DNA of 32,836 bases. It comes from a bacterium. GTDB lineage: Bacteria; Electryoneota; RPQS01. Positions 17,666 to 26,158 of this stretch are shown here, in pieces. The stretch covers positions 1 to 32,836 of the forward strand of contig JADLDM010000009.1 of the NCBI GenBank assembly GCA_020846695.1, read 5' to 3'. How positions within the stretch are numbered: position 1 is the first letter of the stretch; every line of letters begins with the position of its first letter. The notes below the pieces were generated by a model that was not told the origin of the DNA, did no database searches, and worked only from the letters and a program-made list of their open reading frames with translations. Both the position numbers and the translations under genes were made by a program.

Positions 17666-20020
17666 TCACTTCATCAAGACCATCTTCTTCTGAGCCGAGA
17701 AGCCATTCGCTTCCATCTTGTACAGATAGAGGCCCGACGGCAGATTCGTCGCATCGAAGTTCACGATGTGGCGGCCGGCATTCATATTGCCGTTCACCAA
17801 CTCCGCAACCTTCTGACCAATCACGTTGTAGATCGAAACATTCACGTGGCCGGCTTCAACCATGTCGAACGCAATGTTCGTCTCGGGGTTGAAGGGGTTC
17901 GGGAAGTTCTGAAGCAGAGCGTACTCGGTCACAACTGCGCCGTTCGCATTCGGGCTGGCATTCACCGAGCCCAGTTCGCCGCGCGTTCCGTCCAGTGCAA
18001 CACCCACCAGCGTGTACGTGTAGGCAACACCGTTCGTCACGTCGTTGTCCACAAAGCTGTAGTTGTGGGTCGTTCCACTGTTCGTGCAAGAAACTTCCGC
18101 AACCTTGTTCGCGCCGCGAAGAACTTCGAAGTGCGACATGTTGCTCTCGGAAGCCGTGCTCCAATTCAACGTAATCATGTTGTCGCCCGCAACCGCATCA
18201 AAGCTGCCGAACTCGACAGGCAGGATGTAATCATACGTGAACGTCAAGCAAGCCCAGTTGATCGTACCGGCAATACCGCCTTCGTCGTCGCAGGCGACAA
18301 GGTGCCAGGTGCCAAGCGCGTTCTCGCCATCAAATCCGGCAAGCGGGAACTCGGGAACATAGCTGCCGTTGAACGGAGCCACGCCCAATGTCACCGATCC
18401 ACCGGCGGATTCATCATCCAGAATCGTGCAGTGGTAGTTGTCGCCGCTGCTGCCGTTATCGGTAGAAAGCTCGACTTGGGTTCCGAGCGGGGAGACCAAG
18501 AAGATATCCACATCTGAATCCCACGCATGCGTGATGTCGAAGCAGACGTTTACGTCGGTAATATGATATTCGATGGGAACATAGATCAACAATTCGTCCG
18601 GCGTGGTCGTACAGCTCAAGTCCACAATCGCAACAGGGCCGAGCGCGCAATGCGTGTTCGCGTCAGCCGAGCAGCTGCAGTAGCAGTCAATCACGCAGGG
18701 GGTCGAGCAATCGCCGCCTTCAGTGTAGACACCGCCCAGTGTTGCACAATAGTCCGGAGTCACAGGAGCCACGCAATTCGGATGGCAAACATCTCCGCCA
18801 ACCGCGTAGCAGCACTGGCCTTCGGCGCAGGGTGCCGATTCGCACGTCGCCGTCGCCGTGAAAACACCACCGAGAAGCGCGCAATCGTCTGCCGAGACAT
18901 TTTGACATCCCGAACTACCGTCCGTCTCCGTGTAGCAGCAACGCGCCTGTGCCGCACAAGTGGACGTCACGAGATCATACGCGCCCGAACCTGAGCTGTA
19001 CGCATCCACAAAAATGTAGTAGGTCACGCCACCGGTCAGAGTTACGCACTCCAGATACGAGGCCGAATTCGTCGGACAGCCGTCATCGTCGCAATACACA
19101 AAGTTCGTCGGAGGACATTCTGTCGCGATGTAAAGTTTCGTATCCCAAGTCGCGGTGCACAGGCTGAAGGTCACTGCTTCAGTCGAAGCCGGGGTATAGA
19201 CATAAACCACGTCCTTACCACCCGTCGCAACAAGGGTACATCCGGTGCCGAAAGCGCCAATACTATAGTTGTCGGTCGCAAACGCGGTCGAGCCGGCGTT
19301 CGATCCCGGAACAACCAGCGGCAGAGCGCCCGCGCACTGGTCATTGACCGGCGGCGGAACAGGCTCAGTTGCGTAGTAGTACAACGTGAACGTATTGGCC
19401 GCTGTGCCCGTGCAACCAGAGGCGCCATCGCCATACTTCTTTATCTCCACGTAGAAGGTGCCTGTGGCCGTGGCCACCCAAGAATAGTTCTGGGGACTGT
19501 AACTCGGGGCTGAGCAGGAACCATCCACGTAGGCCACTTGTGCACACGCAGAGTTCTTGATACGGATATCTGGGTCGAAACCGGAGTTCGTTCCCGTGCC
19601 CGGAGCGGTCGGACACAAATCCCAATAGTACACGCCACCGAGCACTGCATTGAAACTGGCAACCCATTTGCCATCTGTTCCAAGGTTGCTGGTCACGAAG
19701 TAACCATACACTGTGCTGCCGATAGTCCCTAAGTCCAAATGGGCGGGGGCGCAGTCAGCACAGGCGAGATCAAGGGACGATCCATCACGAGTCAAAGTCG
19801 GCTCATAGAAGTTCCTGAGCATCTCGACTTCGGCACGAATCTCGGTCTGATCCTCGCCCGTCATCTGCATTCTCTCAACTTCAGCCACCAGCTGCTCGAT
19901 GCGGGCAGCGATGTCATACTGTGATGCGGTCTTCGGATTGAAGACCTTGTAATCCTGGCCAGCAAACGCTATCATCGAGAGCGCCGCCAGCATCATACAA
20001 ACTGTCAGAAGTTTCTTCAT
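17666..20020 (-). CDS. large secreted Cys-rich protein with P-domain-like region and T9SS-type sorting domain
   Basis: MKKLLTVCMMLAALSMIAFAG signal peptide; CCY cysteine modules; P-domain-like 'ITDVNVCFDITHAWDSDVDIFLVSPLGTQVELSTDNGSSGDNY...GTWHLVACDDEGG'; 'NFPNPFNPETNIAFDM...SGLYLYKMEANGFSAQKKMVLMK'. Confidence 0.9.
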   Translation of the reverse strand: MKKLLTVCMMLAALSMIAFAGQDYKVFNPKTASQYDIAARIEQLVAEVERMQMTGEDQTEIRAEVEMLRNFYEPTLTRDGSSLDLACADCAPAHLDLGTIGSTVYGYFVTSNLGTDGKWVASFNAVLGGVYYWDLCPTAPGTGTNSGFDPDIRIKNSACAQVAYVDGSCSAPSYSPQNYSWVATATGTFYVEIKKYGDGASGCTGTAANTFTLYYYATEPVPPPVNDQCAGALPLVVPGSNAGSTAFATDNYSIGAFGTGCTLVATGGKDVVYVYTPASTEAVTFSLCTATWDTKLYIATECPPTNFVYCDDDGCPTNSASYLECVTLTGGVTYYIFVDAYSSGSGAYDLVTSTCAAQARCCYTETDGSSGCQNVSADDCALLGGVFTATATCESAPCAEGQCCYAVGGDVCHPNCVAPVTPDYCATLGGVYTEGGDCSTPCVIDCYCSCSADANTHCALGPVAIVDLSCTTTPDELLIYVPIEYHITDVNVCFDITHAWDSDVDIFLVSPLGTQVELSTDNGSSGDNYHCTILDDESAGGSVTLGVAPFNGSYVPEFPLAGFDGENALGTWHLVACDDEGGIAGTINWACLTFTYDYILPVEFGSFDAVAGDNMITLNWSTASESNMSHFEVLRGANKVAEVSCTNSGTTHNYSFVDNDVTNGVAYTYTLVGVALDGTRGELGSVNASPNANGAVVTEYALLQNFPNPFNPETNIAFDMVEAGHVNVSIYNVIGQKVAELVNGNMNAGRHIVNFDATNLPSGLYLYKMEANGFSAQKKMVLMK

Positions 20021-20085
20021 CAGACTTCCTTTCGTTATTACGTACTCGTATTTTGGTCGTACTTTTCTATGTCTCACGCATAGGA

Positions 20086-20114
20086 AATATATTGACTATA
20101 GTTGCAGAACGCAA
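20086..20114 (-). promoter_or_regulatory. putative promoter block upstream of the 20020 gene
   Basis: Minus strand TTGCGT-TCTGCAACTATAGTCAA-TATATT; spacer and -10 shared with 23058-23086. Confidence 0.6.
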
Positions 20115-20291
20115 CGCTTTGAGGCCATTTTGATAACTTTTTGCTCATCCAAACCTCGAAATCCTTCGTTCTTAAATTTTTTATTATTAATCAGTTAGAG
20201 CATGACGGGTCACCAATAATTGTGGCTTGCACGGATTCGGAGGCGCGACCGTTAGAGGCACGAAACCTGCAAGAGAGAGGCGAACAGCAAA

Positions 20292-20319
20292 CAGGGGCGG
20301 ACCTTGCGATCCGCCCCTG
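20292..20319. repeat. interspersed palindromic repeat B, second copy
   Basis: Identical to 17583-17610. Confidence 0.85.
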
Positions 20320-20379
20320 CCGATTCCTACTCACCTCCCCCCTTCTCCATTCACGGTGAAAGGGGGTGGGGATTGGGGT

Positions 20380-23013
20380 TTATCTCATGAGAACCATTTT
20401 CTTCTGCGCCGAGAAGCCGTTCGCTTCCATCTTGTACAGATAGAGGCCCGACGGCAAACTACCTGCGTCAAACGTAACACTGTGATGTCCGGCCGACATA
20501 TTGCCGTCCACAATCTTCGCAACCAGCTGCCCGACAACATTGTACACCGCAACATGCACACGTCCCGCCTCAACCAAATCAAACGCAATGCTCGTCTCAG
20601 GATTGAACGGATTCGGGAAATTCTGATACAATGCGTACTCCGTCACAACTTCCGCACCCGTCCGAAGCGCGGCCTCCGTGCGAGCCAACTCCGTGCGTCC
20701 GCCCTCTTGATCCACAACCAAGAGTCGGTAGTCATACGTGACGCCTGCCGTCACTCCGTTATCCACAAAGCTGTATGCACGTGAACTTGCCGTGTTGGTG
20801 CAAGATGTCTCGTTCACGAGTGCGCCGTCGCGTGTGATCTCAAAGTGCGACATATTACTCTCCGAGGCCGTGCTCCAATTCAGAGTAATCACATTGCCCG
20901 CCGCCACCGCGTCAAAACTCGTCAATTCCACGGGCAGGATATAGTCGTACTCAAAATGCAAACACACACCGTACAAATTCCCGCCCCCGTCCGGACCTGT
21001 GGCCGTCATGCACAGCAGCCACTCACCCTGCGCGTTTTCCCCGTCCACAGTAGAGAGAGCCTGCTCGGGCTGCCAACCTCCGAAGAACGGAGCCCAGCCA
21101 ACCGTGACATTCATCGAAGCTTCATCGTCAAACCGAGTCTTCAGGTAGTTGGCTCCCGTGTCTCCGTTATTGCTCGATAGATCCACCAGCGTTCCACTCG
21201 GCGACTCTAAGGTGATAGCCAGTTGACCATCTCTCCAGCAGTTGATATCCACGTTCACGTTCAAATCCGTGATGTGATAGGGCAAGGGCACATCTATCGG
21301 AGCGCAAACTGTAGGCGTGTAAGAGTCGAAATAGTAGATGTCATTCTCCCGTCCCACGACAAATCCATAGGAGTGCTGGGCAGGATCGCAATCGCACGAT
21401 CCATAGTAGTCGGCCGGACACCAGTAAGCAGCGTCGCCGTCCGTACAGCTGCCATAATCCCACCAACCCTGCAAGACATCGTTGCAGTAAAACTCAAAGA
21501 CCGCATCCTGGCAGGCAAGATGGCAGAAGGATTCGCCGGGCAAGACATAGCAACAGCGTCCAAGCGGCGGGCAATCATCCATGGACCAGCAGCTCGAGTC
21601 AGGATTCCACTGCCCTTGCAGCGCTTCGCATTCCAACTGAGTCAAATCACCGCAAGTCGGAGCCATCGCGCCATTCATGTAACAGCAAAGCCCGACGGGA
21701 CATCCTGAGGAGCAGCTTTCTCCCATGGTCCAGAGTCCGTTCAAGGCGATGCAATCCACCTGGAGATTATCCACGCAGTCGGCAACGCCATCTAACAGGT
21801 AGCAGCAACGGGCTTCCAGATTGCAATTGGCATAGGGGCTGCAAGGCGCACCGTCAATAATATTCAGCGTGTAGTCACCGTAGGCATAATAGTATCCGTC
21901 CACCACGATGTAATAGGTGTGTCCAGGCTCGGAGCAGAACGTCACCTTGGATACGCTGCTAAGCGTCGGGCAGTAGGGATACATGTCATCGTTGCCCGCA
22001 ATACAGATCAGTCCGGTACAATCGCAATAGACTCCCAATTGTGTATCGTAACTGGACTGCGTGCCGCAGGTGTTGATTTCAATCGTGTTTCCCGTGCCTT
22101 GAATCGCGAACCACTCATCCGGCGCACTATTCGAAGAGTAGGTTCCGCAAAAAGCCGCCGGATTATTGTTGGCGTTGCCAGCGGTCGAACCATAGTATGT
22201 CCCGGCGCCCGGCAAGGCAACTGCACTCGCGCAATCCTCGCCGCCCTGAACCGTGATGGGACAGCTAGTCGCTCCGCACAGCTCCGTGGAGTACCACGTT
22301 CCCCCAACTGACGCGCAATCCGTTTCGGTCAAATCGTCACACGAATAGCCGCTATTGTAACAACACTTCTGCGGTGTGAGCACAGGACCGTTCAAGTTGA
22401 AGTAATAAGTGTTCGCGTTGCCGGGATTGTTGTAGTTACCGCATTCGAAATAGACCACCTGCCCCATTCCAAGTGTGAACGTCTTGCGAGGGTCCATCCC
22501 GCCGCATTCGTCGTCGGCGGTCTGCGCCGCTCCTCCGCAGCAGGTTCCCGCAGTCCATATCTTCAGAAAGCTATCATCATCGGAACCGCACATATCAGCC
22601 GTGTAGCTGCCCGGAATCGTGCAGGTGAACACGTAAAATACGTCGCGATACGGCAAACCGCTGCAATCATCCGTGCTGCCTTTTGTCCCCGAATCCGAGA
22701 ACGGATAGGACGGTATGACGGACGCCGCAGAACAGCTCTCCCCGCCTTGATCCAACGGATTTAGGTCTTCTCGAAAACCTGCGGGAAGCAGTCTCGCAGA
22801 TAGCTCCTCATATCTGATCTGCCAAGCCTTGTCAGGCTCGCGACCTTCCTGCTTGGCAGCCAAAATCTGCTGCTCCAGCACCGTGACTGCCATCTTGAGT
22901 TCACTTCGGTCAGATGGCTCGTGGTTCAGTACGTCAATTGCCGCCGTCATTTCGCCGGCAATGGCTGTTGCGCCGAGCAACATCAGACTCCAATATCTCA
23001 GCAATTTCTGCAT
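20380..23013 (-). CDS. large secreted Cys-rich protein with P-domain-like region and T9SS-type sorting domain (paralog of 17666-20020)
   Basis: Signal peptide; four CCY cysteine modules; 'ITDLNVNVDINCWRDGQLAITLESPSGTLVDLSSNNGDTGANY...GEWLLCMTATGPDGG'; 'NFPNPFNPETSIAFDL...SGLYLYKMEANGFSAQKKMVLMR'. Confidence 0.9.
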   Translation of the reverse strand: MQKLLRYWSLMLLGATAIAGEMTAAIDVLNHEPSDRSELKMAVTVLEQQILAAKQEGREPDKAWQIRYEELSARLLPAGFREDLNPLDQGGESCSAASVIPSYPFSDSGTKGSTDDCSGLPYRDVFYVFTCTIPGSYTADMCGSDDDSFLKIWTAGTCCGGAAQTADDECGGMDPRKTFTLGMGQVVYFECGNYNNPGNANTYYFNLNGPVLTPQKCCYNSGYSCDDLTETDCASVGGTWYSTELCGATSCPITVQGGEDCASAVALPGAGTYYGSTAGNANNNPAAFCGTYSSNSAPDEWFAIQGTGNTIEINTCGTQSSYDTQLGVYCDCTGLICIAGNDDMYPYCPTLSSVSKVTFCSEPGHTYYIVVDGYYYAYGDYTLNIIDGAPCSPYANCNLEARCCYLLDGVADCVDNLQVDCIALNGLWTMGESCSSGCPVGLCCYMNGAMAPTCGDLTQLECEALQGQWNPDSSCWSMDDCPPLGRCCYVLPGESFCHLACQDAVFEFYCNDVLQGWWDYGSCTDGDAAYWCPADYYGSCDCDPAQHSYGFVVGRENDIYYFDSYTPTVCAPIDVPLPYHITDLNVNVDINCWRDGQLAITLESPSGTLVDLSSNNGDTGANYLKTRFDDEASMNVTVGWAPFFGGWQPEQALSTVDGENAQGEWLLCMTATGPDGGGNLYGVCLHFEYDYILPVELTSFDAVAAGNVITLNWSTASESNMSHFEITRDGALVNETSCTNTASSRAYSFVDNGVTAGVTYDYRLLVVDQEGGRTELARTEAALRTGAEVVTEYALYQNFPNPFNPETSIAFDLVEAGRVHVAVYNVVGQLVAKIVDGNMSAGHHSVTFDAGSLPSGLYLYKMEANGFSAQKKMVLMR

Positions 23014-23057
23014 GTCCGTTCCCCATTTACTGGATTTAATAGTCGGTTATTAGCCTT

Positions 23058-23086
23058 AATATATTGAGCAAAATTGCAGATTGCAA
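23058..23086 (-). promoter_or_regulatory. putative promoter block upstream of the 23013 gene
   Basis: Minus strand TTGCAA-TCTGCAATTTTGCTCAA-TATATT (17-nt spacer). Confidence 0.65.
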
Positions 23087-23422
23087 GAGATTCGGGGGGT
23101 TTGCTGAAATTTGTTGCAGGATGATTCAGTACCAACGCATGCTCTTGCTTGTTGAAATTCAGCGATATACTGAGTACTGGGTCTGTTACATTTACGAATT
23201 CAGCGCAGATACCTCGCTGCTCCGCGGACAGACAAAGTGGCCGGAAGATTGCCCCTAAGTTCACAATCCGCCTTGACTTTCATAGCATTAATAGTTAGTT
23301 TTAGAGGATTGAGGACATCGGCCTAAACGATTGTTATCTCCTTAACCTCGTATTTCCCTAAGTTTACAAGCCGAATTTCCGGGCGAACCTGTTCTCCCCA
23401 TCTAAGGACAACCCTGTTGCAC

Positions 23423-23986
23423 ATGTCTCAGCACTGGTTCCATAAGTCCATTTCCGCGCAATTCTTGCTCATCGCACTCTTCTGCGCGAGCATCGCTGTC
23501 GCTCAGCCCGTGAAATACCAGGACTACTTCACCTCGATCGGAACTCAATCCAACAGCGAGGTCATGGTCAAGTCCGGAATCATCGGACAGCCGATCCTCA
23601 GTTACTCCGTGGGAAACGGGCAATCCTTCAAGATCGGAAGACATGCGCAACTCGCAAGATGGAACGGCGAAGGCAGCAGCGCGCCACAACCGCCGCAACC
23701 TGTCGCCTACGAATTCACGCTCAAGCAGAACTACCCGAATCCCTTCAATCCCACAACCGTCATCCCGTTCTCGGTAGATCAAACTGCCGGCGCATCGTTG
23801 ACTCTTTACAATCTGCTCGGCCAGCGCGTCCGTGAATTCCACTGGACTACCCTCACACCGGGAAACTACTCCATCACATGGGACGGCCGCGATTTCTCGG
23901 GACTCTCGGCTCCTTCGGGACAATACTTCGCGCGCCTCGAACAATCGGGCCGCATGACCGTTCGCAAACTCACGCTCCTCAAGTAA
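23423..23986 (+). CDS. short secreted protein consisting mainly of a T9SS-type sorting domain
   Basis: Signal peptide, short 'VKSGIIGQPILSYSVGNGQSFKIGRHAQ' segment, 'NYPNPFNPTTVIPFSV...SGQYFARLEQSGRMTVRKLTLLK'. Confidence 0.8.
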   Translation: MSQHWFHKSISAQFLLIALFCASIAVAQPVKYQDYFTSIGTQSNSEVMVKSGIIGQPILSYSVGNGQSFKIGRHAQLARWNGEGSSAPQPPQPVAYEFTLKQNYPNPFNPTTVIPFSVDQTAGASLTLYNLLGQRVREFHWTTLTPGNYSITWDGRDFSGLSAPSGQYFARLEQSGRMTVRKLTLLK

Positions 23987-24011
23987 ACTTCCAAGACTTA
24001 CGGGAACATCC

Positions 24012-25004
24012 ATGAAAGTCTTTCTCGCTGTAATTGCAACGATGATCGCGGTAGCCGCTTTTGCGGTCGTACCACCCACCATGACCTATCAGGGCATCTT
24101 CATGGATGCCGAAGGCAATGTCATGCCCGACGGAGATTACGTCGTAGGATTCCATATCTTCGGCGGCCCCGGCGGAGGCCCGCCGGACTGGACTGAATAC
24201 GACACCATTCACGTCGAGAATGGCCTCTTTGAAGTCGTCCTCGGCCAGTCGGTTCCTATGAACCCTGCCTTCATCCGTCCCACCGGCACGTGGCTCGGGC
24301 TGACCTACAATCAGCAATTCCTGGAGCCGCGTCAGCCGATGAACACCGTCGCCTACTCCTTTCGCACTTGCTGGGCTGATTCGGCATTCGGCGCGGCGAC
24401 GTTGGGAATTCATACGCCGGTCACAATTTCGGAATTTCAGGACTCAACACGCTCCCGCTTGGACTCGCTGGAAGAGTGCTGTGACTCCACAAGCGCGAGG
24501 CTCGATACTGTCGAAGCATGCCTTGACACCGTGAAGGCCGATATTGATACGCTGCAAGAGCGCGTTACCGAACTCGAAGAAGGCGGCGGCGGCGGAGAAC
24601 AGACAGGAACCGGAGCGTTCCGTGATTCCGTACTCGTGAATGACGCTACCGGCTATGATGGGCTCTTCATTGAAACAGATCCGTTCACGATGACCGGTGA
24701 CGGAGTGCTCTACTTCGCGCAAGTCGCAACGCATGATCCCGATGCTGACTATCTGTATGGGCGAGTCAACCTTGTGCGAAGTTCGGATGACGTTGTAGTA
24801 TCGTCCTCTATAACGATGAAGGTCATCGCCGGCACAGACCTCAATGGTGGCACAGACCTCCATCTGCAGAGCATTGCCCCCAACGCCGGCCCTGATGAAT
24901 ACTATCTCCGCGCTGTCCTTTGGACGGCAAGCGAGGAAGAATTCGTTGACATAACTGTGATTGACTTCGGCGCCATGTGGGTTCCGCAACAGCCTGAGCG
25001 GTAA
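24012..25004 (+). CDS. secreted coiled-coil stalk protein with C-terminal globular (C1q/TNF-like?) domain
   Basis: Signal peptide; six uninterrupted heptads 'LDSLEECCDSTSARLDTVEACLDTVKADIDTLQERVTELEE', GGGGG linker, then a beta-rich tail. Confidence 0.7.
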   Translation: MKVFLAVIATMIAVAAFAVVPPTMTYQGIFMDAEGNVMPDGDYVVGFHIFGGPGGGPPDWTEYDTIHVENGLFEVVLGQSVPMNPAFIRPTGTWLGLTYNQQFLEPRQPMNTVAYSFRTCWADSAFGAATLGIHTPVTISEFQDSTRSRLDSLEECCDSTSARLDTVEACLDTVKADIDTLQERVTELEEGGGGGEQTGTGAFRDSVLVNDATGYDGLFIETDPFTMTGDGVLYFAQVATHDPDADYLYGRVNLVRSSDDVVVSSSITMKVIAGTDLNGGTDLHLQSIAPNAGPDEYYLRAVLWTASEEEFVDITVIDFGAMWVPQQPER

Positions 25005-25022
25005 GCTTCTTCACGTTATCTT

Positions 25023-25051
25023 AAACCCCGCGAACTCTTCGCGGGGTTTTT
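25023..25051 (+). terminator. Rho-independent terminator
   Basis: AAACCCCGCGAA-ctc-TTCGCGGGGTTTTT. Confidence 0.88.
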
Positions 25052-25085
25052 CATTCTATAGACTTCTTAGACGGGTGACACTCCC

Positions 25086-26030
25086 ATGACGGATACCACT
25101 CATTCCCATACCTTCGGTCAGGATGTTCCGCGCGCAGGCGAGCGCCGCACGCTGATGGTCACGCTGATCACGGTTTCGATGATGTTCATCGAGATTATTG
25201 CCGGACTCTACTACGGCTCGATGGCTCTGCTTGCCGACGGGCTGCATATGGGCTCGCACACCGTCGCGCTGTTCCTGAGTTTTGCGGCCTACGTGCTCGC
25301 GCGACGATACGCAGCCGACCGCCGCTTCAGCTTCGGAACAGGCAAGATCAACACGCTCGCCGCTTTCGCCAGCGCGCTCTTACTTGCTGTGTTTGCTCTC
25401 TTGATGGTCTATGGAAGTGTCATGCGTTTCATTCATCCCGTCGCTATTCAATTCAATCAGGCCATTTTTGTCGCGGTAATCGGCTTGATTGTCAACGGAG
25501 CAAGCGTCTTCATTCTCGGTGTGCGTGAGCATGATCACGATCATCATCATACGCTCGAAGACAGCCATCCGCATCATCACCACCATCATGATCATCATCA
25601 CGAAGATCATAATCTGCGCGCAGCCTACTTTCACGTCTTGGCCGATGCGTTGACTTCGATTCTCGCAATCGCTGCTCTGCTCTTTGCAAAATTCGGCGGA
25701 TGGATCTGGATGGACCCGATGATGGGAATCGTCGGCGCAATCTTAGTCGGCAGATGGTCCGTCGGACTCCTGCTCGATTCAGGGCAAGTGCTGCTCGATC
25801 GTCAAGCTCCTGAATCCACCATGCGCGCGGTTCACGACTGTATCGAGCGTGAACCCGGCAACAGCGTCACTGATCTCCACGTCTGGTCCATCGCACCCGG
25901 CCTGTACGCCTGCGAACTTACCATCCTCTCCGACTCTCCTTCCCCTCCCTCTCACTACAAATCTCTCATCCCCGAAACCCTCAACATCGTCCACGTCAAC
26001 GTCGAAGTGCATAAGCACAATCTGACGTAG
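25086..26030 (+). CDS. cation diffusion facilitator (CDF) transporter with His-rich loop
   Basis: 'ALLADGLHMGSHTVALFLSF', His-rich 'EHDHDHHHTLEDSHPHHHHHHDHHHEDHN', 'AYFHVLADALTSILAIAAL', 'DPMMGIVGAILVG'. Confidence 0.93.
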   Translation: MTDTTHSHTFGQDVPRAGERRTLMVTLITVSMMFIEIIAGLYYGSMALLADGLHMGSHTVALFLSFAAYVLARRYAADRRFSFGTGKINTLAAFASALLLAVFALLMVYGSVMRFIHPVAIQFNQAIFVAVIGLIVNGASVFILGVREHDHDHHHTLEDSHPHHHHHHDHHHEDHNLRAAYFHVLADALTSILAIAALLFAKFGGWIWMDPMMGIVGAILVGRWSVGLLLDSGQVLLDRQAPESTMRAVHDCIEREPGNSVTDLHVWSIAPGLYACELTILSDSPSPPSHYKSLIPETLNIVHVNVEVHKHNLT

Positions 26031-26094
26031 CGCCCCTACCATTAGTTCGCCTGCCGCGCCAGCGCATTGGGTCCAGCGTCCACGCTGGTTGAAA

Positions 26095-26109
26095 TGGCCC
26101 TGAAATTGC
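26095..26109 (+). promoter_or_regulatory. putative sigma-54 (RpoN) promoter
   Basis: TGGCCC-TGAAA-TTGC versus consensus TGGCAC-N5-TTGC; GG and GC in exact -24/-12 spacing; about 50 bp upstream of ATG 26159. Confidence 0.65.
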
Positions 26110-26158
26110 AACCACTTTGGTTGATAGTTGGGGCAATTCAACGAACCCGGCAGGAAAA

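Noticed and set aside
17651-18517. 288-aa plus-strand ORF opposite the T9SS gene
   Set aside because: Opposite a well-supported gene with clear domains; translation lacks recognisable motifs.
25540-25615. 'catcatcac' low-complexity run as a possible microsatellite or regulatory repeat
   Set aside because: It encodes the His-rich metal-binding loop expected in CDF transporters.
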